The translations under genes and the position numbers were made by a program. The notes under the pieces were generated by a model. The model searched no databases, was not told the origin of the DNA, and saw nothing but the letters and a program-made list of their open reading frames with translations. Positions 25,030 to 32,124 of a stretch of 33,516 nt of DNA are shown here, piece by piece. How positions within the stretch are numbered: the stretch's first letter is position 1; each line of letters starts with the position of its first letter. The DNA comes from Luteimonas sp. (lineage in GTDB: Bacteria > Pseudomonadota > Gammaproteobacteria > Xanthomonadales > Xanthomonadaceae): positions 1 through 33,516 of the forward strand of contig JACMKK010000173.1 in the NCBI GenBank assembly GCA_014380115.1, written 5' to 3'.

Positions 25030-25734
25030 GTGAAGTGGATCCACATCATCGCTGGACTACTCGCGCTCGCTTCAGGAGCGGTCGCGCTCTACGCCGCAAA
25101 AGGATCGCCGCTGCATCGCAAGGGCGGGATGGTCTTCGTCATCGCGATGCTGGTACTCACAACCAGCGCCGTGCTAATGGCGACGTTCCTGAGTCCGAAC
25201 AGGCTGAACGTGGTGGCCGGCGTGACGACCTTCTACCTGGTCTGCACCGCGCTGCTCACGGTGCGGCGTCCCGTCGAGCAGGCGCGTGGACTGGCGACGG
25301 GATTCATGCTGCTCGCGCTGGCGACAAGCGCGTATGCCTTCACGCTGGCCTTCGAAGCGGTGAACAGCGCGAGCGGCAAGGTGGATGGCATGCCGCCGCA
25401 GCCGCTGGTCGTGTTCGGCGTGATCGCCCTGTTGGGTGCGCTTCTGGATGCGCGCATGTTATGGGCCGGCAGCCTTCAAGGCGCCCATCGGCTCGCCAGG
25501 CATCTGTGGCGCATGGGCTTCGCGATGTGGATCGCGACCGCATCATTCTTCCTGGGCCAGGCCAAGTTCTTTCCTGAGCCGATTCGCAAGTCGGGCTTGC
25601 TGGCGATCCCGGTCTTGCTGGTGCTCGTAGTGATGCTCTATTGGCTGCTGCGCGTGCTCTTGAAGCGGCGCAATCCGGCTGCTCTTCCGATGAGGTCCGA
25701 CGCAAGCGGCTCCACGTTGACGACCCGGCCCTGA
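25030..25734 (+). CDS. Polytopic membrane protein of unknown function (DUF2306-like)
   Basis: 234 residues, six to eight hydrophobic helices. The start is GTG 25030 because CGAGGAG lies 6 bases upstream and the protein then opens VKWIHIIAGLLALASGAVAL; an ATG at 25000 has no such site. Conserved-looking segments are LHRKGGMVFVIAML, NVVAGVTTFYLVCTALLTVR and GAHRLARHLWRMGFAMWIAT followed by ASFFLGQ. The histidines in LHRKGG and RLARHLWRM could be haem or metal ligands, as in related predicted membrane proteins. I recognise the family as conserved hypothetical membrane proteins of proteobacteria, not as an enzyme with known function. Confidence 0.8.
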   Translation: MKWIHIIAGLLALASGAVALYAAKGSPLHRKGGMVFVIAMLVLTTSAVLMATFLSPNRLNVVAGVTTFYLVCTALLTVRRPVEQARGLATGFMLLALATSAYAFTLAFEAVNSASGKVDGMPPQPLVVFGVIALLGALLDARMLWAGSLQGAHRLARHLWRMGFAMWIATASFFLGQAKFFPEPIRKSGLLAIPVLLVLVVMLYWLLRVLLKRRNPAALPMRSDASGSTLTTRP

Positions 25735-26110
25735 CATCGCGCCAGGCGCGACGTCAGTGGTTTGCGCTGAAGTGACGTCTCGTGGCGAGGTCGAGAGTCG
25801 CACCGCCAGCGCGACGGCCAGAAGCGGATCCCGCGTTTATTCCGGAGCCTGCGACGATGACCGCAAAGCCATGGCCGCCGTGGTTGCAGAGCGGAAGCTT
25901 GTCGTCGTTGGGTGCAATGAGCTCGCGCTTGCTGCCAGCCATGTCGCTCTCGCACAGGTGACGTTTCCGATCCTGGCCGGGCGTTCATGAAGAATGCGAG
26001 AAAGCGCGGCAGGGTTCGCGACCGGAAGCCAAGCAACTCGCGTATGCGCTAGACGCACCAGTGCACGAAGTCGACGTATCCTCGTCGACTTCGTAGCAGT
26101 GATGCGGAAT
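25735..26110. other. Intergenic space, no gene supported
   Basis: 376 bp between the convergent membrane-protein and secreted-protein genes. Its only distinct structure is the strong stem-loop at 26065-26094. Short open frames here show no family resemblance or ribosome sites. Confidence 0.5.
26065..26094 (-). terminator. Perfect 12-bp stem-loop after the secreted-protein gene
   Basis: ACGAAGTCGACG and CGTCGACTTCGT are exact reverse complements with a 6-base loop, 16 bases past the stop codon. There is no T-run on the minus strand, so it could act as a Rho-assisted or RNA-stabilising 3' end. Confidence 0.55.
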
Positions 26111-26605
26111 TTAATAGTAGGTAAAACCGACGATATTGATTTCGACGCCTGGCGGAAGGAGGCAACTGAAATTCTCGAAACCCGTAAACGTCGTACCGCC
26201 GTTGTCGGACGCGAACCAATTCATCACTGCAGCACCGTTCGATGGGAGAGTGATGGTCTTCGGGTAGAAGAAGATCAAGTCGGATGCGATCAGTGCGCCA
26301 TCAACCAAGGTGCAAGTGAACTCCACGGGTGCGGCGTTGGTATTGATCGCGACGACGGTGGCAGATTCCACGACCTGCGGGTTAAACCCATACTGGGCCG
26401 CGCAGGAGACGTAGACAGCGGTGGCTCCCTCGTTGCGTATCGCCAGTGGGCGCTTGCGAAGATTGACGTCTGCCTCCGTCGTGTTGGCTAAACACGAGCC
26501 CACCGCGGTCGCGGCGCTGGCGGCTGCTTGTGTCGGAGGAGTCTGGATGAGAGCGGCGAAGCCGAGGACCGCGGCAGCCGAGATTGCACACTGGGAAAGT
26601 TTCAT
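26111..26605 (-). CDS. Secreted four-cysteine protein of unknown family, copy 2
   Basis: 164 residues with a signal peptide (about 1-28, core AAAVLGFAALIQ, ending PTQAAA). The mature part is predicted beta-rich and has four cysteines in the contexts VGSCLAN, VYVSCAAQ, EFTCTLVDG and NFSCLLPPGVEINIVGF, suggesting two disulphides in the periplasm or outside the cell. It is clearly paralogous to the gene 105 bp upstream: RKRPLAIRNEGAT, CTLV and PPGVEIN are shared. ATG 26605 has AAGGA 8 bases ahead. I do not recognise a characterised family. Confidence 0.8.
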   Translation of the reverse strand: MKLSQCAISAAAVLGFAALIQTPPTQAAASAATAVGSCLANTTEADVNLRKRPLAIRNEGATAVYVSCAAQYGFNPQVVESATVVAINTNAAPVEFTCTLVDGALIASDLIFFYPKTITLPSNGAAVMNWFASDNGGTTFTGFENFSCLLPPGVEINIVGFTYY

Positions 26606-26664
26606 TTGAGTGTTCCTTACGAGGTTGATTTCAACCGCGGCTCGGCGTTCAAGGACGCGGAACC

Positions 26665-26679
26665 GACTAGGTTCTAGTC
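26665..26679. terminator. Small perfect stem-loop between the secreted paralogues
   Basis: GACTAG-GTT-CTAGTC, 31 bases past the stop of the upstream paralogue. No T-run follows. It may attenuate read-through between the two copies. Confidence 0.35.
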
Positions 26680-26710
26680 ACGGGGCGGATCTACGGGCGT
26701 CGACCTGGCG

Positions 26711-27217
26711 TTACGGGTCGGGCTGCGTGTATTGGTAACCGACGAGATTGATCTCCACCCCTGGCGGCACGTTGCAGCTGACATTCTCGTAATTGGACAG
26801 TGATGTCCCCCCGTAGAGCTCGGATGGCACCCACTCGACCGAAGCGAACGTGAAGGGCGGCAGCGAAACGGTCCTGGTGTAATAGGCCACCTCTCCTGGA
26901 AGTGGCCAGCCATTGACGAGCGTGCAGGAAAGCTCAACCTGTCTTTCAGTCAGATTCGTCGCGACCACAAAGGCAGTCGGGGATTGGTACATGAAGTACC
27001 CCCACTGAAGGCCGCAGCTGATGAAGACGCTGGACGTACCGTCATTGCGGAAGGCAAGCGGACGCTTCCGTAGTCCTGCGTCATAGTTGTGTCGACTCGC
27101 CTGGCAGGAACCGGTGGCTGTGGCCACGCTCAACGACGCTTGGGCCTGCGGTGCATGACTGATCGCGGCGGCTGTGAAGACGATGGCGGCCGCGATCGCG
27201 GAACGGGACGGTTTCAT
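26711..27217 (-). CDS. Secreted four-cysteine protein of unknown family, copy 1
   Basis: 168 residues with a signal peptide (about 1-27, core AAAIVFTAAAIS, ending PQAQAS). It carries the same four-cysteine pattern as its neighbour (TGSCQAS, VFISCGLQ, LSCTLVNG, NVSCNVPPGVEINLVGYQY) and LRKRPLAFRNDGTSS. Similarity is strong around the cysteines and at the C-terminus, weaker between, so the duplication is old. ATG 27217 has a good CAGGAGA site 6 bases upstream. Function unknown; export and disulphides are inferred from sequence. Confidence 0.8.
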   Translation of the reverse strand: MKPSRSAIAAAIVFTAAAISHAPQAQASLSVATATGSCQASRHNYDAGLRKRPLAFRNDGTSSVFISCGLQWGYFMYQSPTAFVVATNLTERQVELSCTLVNGWPLPGEVAYYTRTVSLPPFTFASVEWVPSELYGGTSLSNYENVSCNVPPGVEINLVGYQYTQPDP

Positions 27218-27427
27218 GACCTGTCTCCTGAAAGTTGGGTCGCGTCGGAAGGTCCTTGCTCATACGTGCGCAGAACGAATCCACTCCTGGTCACTGACGT
27301 TGGCCGTTTTACGCCCACTTGAGTTGCGAGGAGTGCCTAAAGTCCAAGGCAGCGGGTCGTCTCATTGGCCTTGGCATTCAACATTAGAGCGATGGCAAGG
27401 GGCGCGATCCACTTGGTTGAGTAAGGT

Positions 27428-27465
27428 GGCCAGGGTTTTGTTCGTCCTTGAACGCCACCCTGGCC
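27428..27465 (-). terminator. Stem-loop after the autotransporter remnant
   Basis: GGCCAGGGT (27428-27436) pairs with ACCCTGGCC (27457-27465), and GGTGGC/GCCACC offers an alternative pairing. It begins 6 bases past the stop codon at 27471. It is probably the original transcription end of the autotransporter gene. The rest of the 253-bp gap to the secreted protein holds no gene. Confidence 0.5.
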
Positions 27466-27470
27466 AGGCA

Positions 27471-27873
27471 TCACCACCGATAGCGCAATCCCGCGCTGAG
27501 GTTGTGGGCCTTGAAGCCGTCGCCTGCCTGATAGTCGTAGTCGACGAACAGGTCGAGGTTGTCGTTGCGGGCGGCGAGGCCAAAGCCGATGACGCCGCGG
27601 TCTTGAGGCAAGGTCACGCCACGCACGCGCCAGCCGAACTCCGGCGTGCGGTAGCCCAGGTCGGGCGCGCCGGCGAAGGCGACGTCGAACTCGGCGTACT
27701 CATCACCTTCACTGTGCAACCAGCGCGCTTGCACGGTCGGCTCGAGCGTCCACTCGCCACGCTTGAACGTGGTCGACCAGCGCGTGCCTGCGCCGATGGT
27801 CAGGCGCTCGACACTGTCCGAACGCCCGATCAGATCGAGATCCTGCGCGCCGTGTTCTTGGAAGCCCTGGCTG
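27471..27873 (-). pseudogene. C-terminal end of a classical autotransporter beta-barrel
   Basis: The readable frame begins GTSQGFQEHGAQDLDLIGRS, continues ERLTIGAGTRWSTTFKRGEW and LEPTVQARWLHSEGDEYAEF, and ends AHNLSAGLRYRW and stop. This is the last roughly 134 residues of a PF03797-type autotransporter barrel with its terminal aromatic. The passenger, signal peptide and half the barrel are missing. At about 27870-27877 the sequence switches to an ECF sigma-factor gene in a different frame. It cannot make a functional translocator. Confidence 0.7.
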
Positions 27874-28110
27874 GTGCCGGCGACTCTCCCAGTCCGGTTC
27901 GTTTTTCCCGAAGAGACGGAAGAACACTTCGTGGATCAGCTCGGGTGCGCTCAAGGTCAGCATGCCGCGTTCGCGACGCAGCAGTTGCCGCGCGATCTGG
28001 TGCAGGTTGTCATAGAGCAGGCTGATCGCCTGGTCGCGCGACTGCAGGTCGCCGGCGCGTCCTTCGATGAGCAACCGGGTGATGTCGTTGGGGTCCTTGG
28101 GCGTGGTCAA
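27874..28110 (-). pseudogene. N-terminal half of an ECF sigma factor, truncated
   Basis: Beginning near a TTG at 28110 (TTPKDPNDITRLLIEGRAGD; an in-frame ATG at 28182 is also possible) the frame reads AISLLYDNLHQIARQLLRRE and LTLSAPELIHEVFFRLFGKN, then EPDWESRRH. This is region 2 of an ECF sigma factor of the Sig-70_X6 (TIGR02999) kind. Homology stops at DWESRRH, where the family normally continues FFALAA. From there the DNA is autotransporter sequence in another phase. Region 4 is missing, so it cannot work as a sigma factor. Confidence 0.7.
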
Positions 28111-28203
28111 AGCGTGCGATCCCCGACTCGATGCGCATAGAAGCGATACGGAGCGGTTCGGATCCAGGCGCGACAAGCGCATGGATCCCGAACCGCAAGG
28201 CAC

Positions 28204-28513
28204 CGGTGCAGCCTAACGTTCCCGAAATTGGCCGCCCTGTAAATGCCCGCTGCGTGCCTTCACGGGCCGTCGTTCATCGGCGCGACGGGCTGCAGCTGCA
28301 CGACAGTGCCATCGTGCGTCCCCCATCATCCGCTCCGGTTCGCGCAATTAACTGAATCCAAAGGCGTTTACGGCCTACCGCCACGTCGCGTAGCAGGCCG
28401 GGACCGCCGGGCAGTTTTCCTATGTCCTTTGCGGCGAGACCGAAGGCGCGGAACGACGGGACGCCTCGTCGACCCGCTGACCGGGCCGATCTCCGGCCCG
28501 TCCTATTGCCGAC
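28204..28513. other. Intergenic space, no gene seen
   Basis: 310 bp upstream of the sigma remnant and downstream of the EamA gene. It contains only the stem-loop at 28482-28500 and no coding signature. Confidence 0.5.
28482..28500 (-). terminator. Stem-loop after the EamA transporter gene
   Basis: CGGGCCG-ATCTC-CGGCCCG, a 7-bp GC stem 13 bases past the stop. A T-run is absent. Confidence 0.4.
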
Positions 28514-28948
28514 TCAACGGCGCAAACCCATCACCAGTACGCCCGCGCCGATCATCGCGATGCCCAGCCATTCCCTCGCGCTGGGGCGCTCGCCCAGGAA
28601 CAGGAACGCGAACACGACCACGAGCAGCAGGCTGAGCTTGTCGACCGGCGCGACCTGCGTGGCGTCGCCGAGCTGCAGGGCCCGGAAGTAGCAGACCCAC
28701 GACGCGCCGGTCGCCAGCGCCGAGAGCACCAGGAACAGCCACGTCCTGCCCGACAACTGCAAGGGATCGCTCCATTTGCCGGCGTACCACACGAACAACG
28801 ACAGCGGCACGATCAGGATGCAGGTGCGGATCAGGGTCGCAAGGTCCGAATCGACGCCGCGCAACCCGAGTTTGGCGAAGATGGCGGTCAGGGCAGCGAA
28901 GACCGCCGCCGACAGCGACCATGCAAACCAAGTGGGGATGCTGCTCAC
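28514..28948 (-). CDS. Half-size EamA/DMT-family membrane transporter
   Basis: 144 residues with five hydrophobic helices, one EamA domain rather than the usual two, so it probably dimerises. Typical segments are FAALTAIFAKLGLRGVDSDL, GASWVCYFRALQLGDATQVA, PVDKLSLLLVVVFAFLFLGE and REWLGIAMIGAGVLVMG. The start is GTG 28948 with CGGGAG 6 bases upstream; an extension to 29005 looks non-membranous and lacks a ribosome site. The substrate is unknown. It follows the phosphoethanolamine transferase gene by 81 bp on the same strand and may be co-transcribed. Confidence 0.85.
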   Translation of the reverse strand: MSSIPTWFAWSLSAAVFAALTAIFAKLGLRGVDSDLATLIRTCILIVPLSLFVWYAGKWSDPLQLSGRTWLFLVLSALATGASWVCYFRALQLGDATQVAPVDKLSLLLVVVFAFLFLGERPSAREWLGIAMIGAGVLVMGLRR

Positions 28949-29029
28949 GTTGCACTCCCGGGATGACGTTGCCCCCCAGTCTGCGCGCACGTGCCGCACC
29001 GCCACAATGCGGCGAGCGCGCGTCGGTCG

Positions 29030-30700
29030 CTAGGAACGGCTGCAGGACTGGAACAGATCCAGGCGCGGGTCGTATTCGCGCGTCTGCACCTGCATCAGGC
29101 CCAGCACCGAGTGGAACAGGTTGTCGTGGCTGGCGGGCGCTTTGGCTTCGCGCCGCAGACACGATGTGTCGATGCCGCGATCGGCGGCGAACCCGGACGA
29201 CAGCCAGAGCACCATCGGTACCTTGGTTTGCGTGTCGGGTGCGATCGCATACGGCATGCCGTGCAGGAACAACCCGTTCTCGCCCAGCGATTCGCCGTGG
29301 TCGGAAACATAGATCAGCGCGGTGTCGCGCGAGGACTGGCTTTGCAGCAGGTCGATCGTGCGGGCGAGGAAATCGTCTGTCTGCAGCACGGCATTGTCGT
29401 AGGCATTGACGATTTCTGCGCGGCTGCACTCGCCCAGTTCGGCCGATTCGCAAACCGGCACATAGCGGCGCAGCCGCGCCGGATAGCGTTTGTAATAGCT
29501 CGGTCCATGGTTGCCCAGCTGGTGCAGCACGACCACTTCGTCGCCAGCCCGACGACCGGCGATGTCGCCGAGCCCGTCCAGCATGACGCCGTCCAGGCAC
29601 CCCTCAGCGTCGCAATAGGCCGGATCCTTGGCATGCTCGAACGACTCGAACGCCAGTCCCGTGCACACGCCCTTGCAGCCGGTCTGGTTGTCGCGCCACG
29701 AGGTGGCGATACCGGCGTGCTCGAGCACGTGCAACAGCGATTCGGAACGCTCGATCTTCTGCTTGTCGTAATGCGCTCGGCCGTAGGGCGAAAACATGCA
29801 GGGCACCGAGATTTCCGTGCTGGAGCCGCACGCGGTCACGTCGCTGAAGTTGATCGGACCGATGCGCTGCAGCTGCGGCGTGGTCTGCCGTGCGTAGCCG
29901 TTCAATCCCCAGTTCTGTGCACGCACGGTTTCGCCGATCACGATCACCAGCAGTCGCGGCCTGGCCGAAGCCGGCCTTCCCACCACTTTGGCCTCGGTTC
30001 CCACCGGAATGCGCGGCAGATTTTTCCCGGCGCGATCATCGAGCGCCACGCGCGCCAGCGACATCACGTAGTTGCCGGGCGTGATCAGGTGCCGGACGTC
30101 CGTGTGGTTGCGCATGAGTCCCGAAATGCTCTGGAAGGACAGCACGATCGCACCGGTGGCGACTGCGATCGCGCCGGCCAGGTACAGGCCGCGGATCCAG
30201 AGCGCGCGCCTGAGTGGCCGATGCCGCAGCCGTACGCTCCACACCAGGCAGGCGGGCAACACCCCGTACAGCAGCAGCGGGAGGACCAGGCCGAACGAGA
30301 TCAGTTCGTTCGACTCCTTGCTGTCGGTATGCAGGATGTTGCGGATCATGTCCGCATCGAGATAGACGGTGTACTGGCCCATGAAGTGCACGGCCATCGC
30401 CGTGGTCAACAGCAGCAGCGTGAGCACGGGTTTGGCGGTCCAGCGATTGAGCAGCACGCACAGCAGAATCATGTTCAGTGCGGTGATCGCGATGAACAGG
30501 CAGGCGGCGGTCAGCCATCCGTTCGGGCCGTGCAAGGCGCCGGTTGCAGCGACCGCGCGCCAGAACGCGACATTCGAGAACACCGAGAAGAACAGGCTCG
30601 CGCCCAGCGCCAGGGTTTCGACGGACAACTCCGGGCGGTACGCGCCCGTAAGCGCATGACGCCGGGCGAGGCGCGGAAGGGCATGGCCGATCGCGCTCAT
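29030..30700 (-). CDS. eptA: EptA/MCR-like lipid A phosphoethanolamine transferase
   Basis: 556 residues. Five N-terminal membrane helices (to about 190) lead into a periplasmic alkaline-phosphatase-fold domain. VIVIGETVRAQNWGLNGYAR carries the first metal Glu. Thr295 in ACGSSTEISVPCMFS is the phosphoethanolamine-accepting nucleophile, and SDHGESLGENGLFLHG supplies the second metal site. Several paired cysteines (CGSS...PC, GCKGVC, CDAEGC) are typical of this family. The enzyme adds phosphoethanolamine to lipid A phosphates, lowering polymyxin binding. Its start overlaps the PAP2 gene as ATGA. No PmrAB-type regulator is present. Confidence 0.93.
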   Translation of the reverse strand: MSAIGHALPRLARRHALTGAYRPELSVETLALGASLFFSVFSNVAFWRAVAATGALHGPNGWLTAACLFIAITALNMILLCVLLNRWTAKPVLTLLLLTTAMAVHFMGQYTVYLDADMIRNILHTDSKESNELISFGLVLPLLLYGVLPACLVWSVRLRHRPLRRALWIRGLYLAGAIAVATGAIVLSFQSISGLMRNHTDVRHLITPGNYVMSLARVALDDRAGKNLPRIPVGTEAKVVGRPASARPRLLVIVIGETVRAQNWGLNGYARQTTPQLQRIGPINFSDVTACGSSTEISVPCMFSPYGRAHYDKQKIERSESLLHVLEHAGIATSWRDNQTGCKGVCTGLAFESFEHAKDPAYCDAEGCLDGVMLDGLGDIAGRRAGDEVVVLHQLGNHGPSYYKRYPARLRRYVPVCESAELGECSRAEIVNAYDNAVLQTDDFLARTIDLLQSQSSRDTALIYVSDHGESLGENGLFLHGMPYAIAPDTQTKVPMVLWLSSGFAADRGIDTSCLRREAKAPASHDNLFHSVLGLMQVQTREYDPRLDLFQSCSRS

Positions 30701-31560
30701 CGCGTACCCATCCAGGCTGCATCCGACCTACCGGTTTGCGCCGCGGCAAGAGGCGCGCTGTCGAGGCCGTTGCGTGCAGCGTCACCGGCACGGACTGCGA
30801 GATAGAGGGCGAGCGCCGTCGCCCAGCAGATCATCGCGGTCCACAGATCGTGCGAAAGGAAATGCGCGCCGCGCAGTTGCTGCGAGAGACCGAACAGCAG
30901 GCCTGCGCCCACGCCCGCGGCCAGGCCCCACCACCGCCATTGCGGGCGCGCCATGAGGAAGAAGAAGTACAAGGCCATCCAGGCATAGCCGGCGCTGGCA
31001 TGGCCGGCCGGAAAGCACGCGCCGCGCGTCAGGCCGATCGGCCGCAGATGCAACAGTTCGACGTAGGGGCGTTGGCCTCCGTAACGCAGCAGGTCCCATG
31101 GGCAATCCATGTTCGACCACGTCTTGAACCAAGCGACCAGGGTCGTCGCCACCAACACCGACAACGCCAAATAGGCCAACGGCCTGCGCAGCTGCGCAAG
31201 CTGCGGGCGCGTGCCTGCGACGATCCACGCGGCCACGACGCAGATCCAGGCGACGGCGCTGGCGTCGCGGCCGGCTTTGTGGATCAGTTGATCGGTGACG
31301 AAAGCCGACCTGAATGCCCAGCGATGCCCTTCCCAGGCGTAGAGGCGGTCAGCCCACCACGCATCGCCGCCCATCCAATAGAGCGCGCCAGCCAGCGCCG
31401 CGAAGACGACCAGCGGCAGCCAGCCATGTTTCAGCAGGAAACGAGTGGGGCGATTGGAAGCACCTGCACCCGCGCTTTGCGCGATGCCGGCAATCCTTGG
31501 GCCCGACTTGCGATCGAACAGGATCCGGCGCAAGGCCGTCCCGCTGTGGCTGTAACTCAT
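30697..31560 (-). CDS. PAP2-family membrane phosphatase
   Basis: 287 residues with about six helices and a soluble N-terminal 40 residues. The PAP2 signature is complete: C1 around FKTWSNMDCPWDL, C2 GACFPAGHASAGYAW (active His) and C3 LSQQLRGAHFLSHDLW (His and Asp). Members hydrolyse undecaprenyl-, phosphatidyl- or lipid A phosphates at the periplasmic face. ATGA coupling to the phosphoethanolamine transferase suggests a joint role in lipid A modification, or recycling of the lipid product (inference). Family resemblance does not tell lipid A 1-phosphatase from undecaprenyl-PP phosphatase. The Shine-Dalgarno sequence at 31560 is weak. Confidence 0.9.
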   Translation of the reverse strand: MSYSHSGTALRRILFDRKSGPRIAGIAQSAGAGASNRPTRFLLKHGWLPLVVFAALAGALYWMGGDAWWADRLYAWEGHRWAFRSAFVTDQLIHKAGRDASAVAWICVVAAWIVAGTRPQLAQLRRPLAYLALSVLVATTLVAWFKTWSNMDCPWDLLRYGGQRPYVELLHLRPIGLTRGACFPAGHASAGYAWMALYFFFLMARPQWRWWGLAAGVGAGLLFGLSQQLRGAHFLSHDLWTAMICWATALALYLAVRAGDAARNGLDSAPLAAAQTGRSDAAWMGTR

Positions 31561-32124
31561 CTAATTCGTTCATGCGCCGACGGACCAAGCGTCCGGGGAG
31601 TGATGATTCAGCCCGTGCTGTCGGAGAGCGGTAGGAGCGGTATTCGAAGTTCGTTAATCGCGGCACATTCAGCACGGCGGGTACCGATGCCAACGCAGGC
31701 ACCGCGCGCACCCTTGCGCTTCCTTCTCCCTGCGCAGCGGGGCGATGCCGTACTGCTTACGCACCGCAAGTGCGTGTACGGCTAAGCGCACGCGCGTCCA
31801 GCGCGGGCCGGGGCGCGAAGCGAGGTGCCGAAGGCGGATGGGGGGCGAGCGGAGCGATGGCGCGTCAGGTTGCCGCGGCAGGTTGACACTGCAGACACGC
31901 ACACCTCACCCGGCGCATGCGCGCCGCCCGCTCCCGCTGCGCGGGGCGAGGGATTCGTTTTCCTTCTCTCCGCGCAGCGGGGAGAAGGTGCCGAAGCGGA
32001 TGAGGGGCGAACGGAGGGGTTTGCGTGACGCTGCCGCAGCAAGTCCACGCTGCAAGACCCTCACTTCTCACCCGGCGCATGCGCGCCGCCCTCTCCCCGC
32101 TGCGCGGGGCGAGGGAAGACGCGA
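31561..32124. other. 564-bp intergenic region dominated by repeats
   Basis: No gene is supported. The left third, before the PAP2 start, should hold its promoter but shows no clear -35/-10. The right two thirds are GC-rich repeats described separately. Confidence 0.55.
31823..32115. repeat. Tandem copies of a roughly 150-163-bp dispersed repeat
   Basis: AGGTGCCGAAGGCGGATG at 31823 recurs with one base less at 31986, and CTCACCCGGCGCATGCGCGC at 31915 recurs at 32067. Each copy ends in a CCGCTGCGCGGGGCGAGGGA hairpin block (CCCCGC-TGC-GCGGGG in the second). A third, degenerate copy may start near 31725. The ACCCGGCG...GGGGCGAGGG pattern is common in intergenic DNA of Xanthomonadaceae. The copy at 32096-32110 may also act as the 3' end of the glycosyltransferase transcript. 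Confidence 0.65.

Noticed and set aside
28991-30805. Long plus-strand open frame opposite the EptA-like gene
   Set aside because: Antisense to a transferase with all catalytic motifs; composition is typical of a GC-driven shadow.
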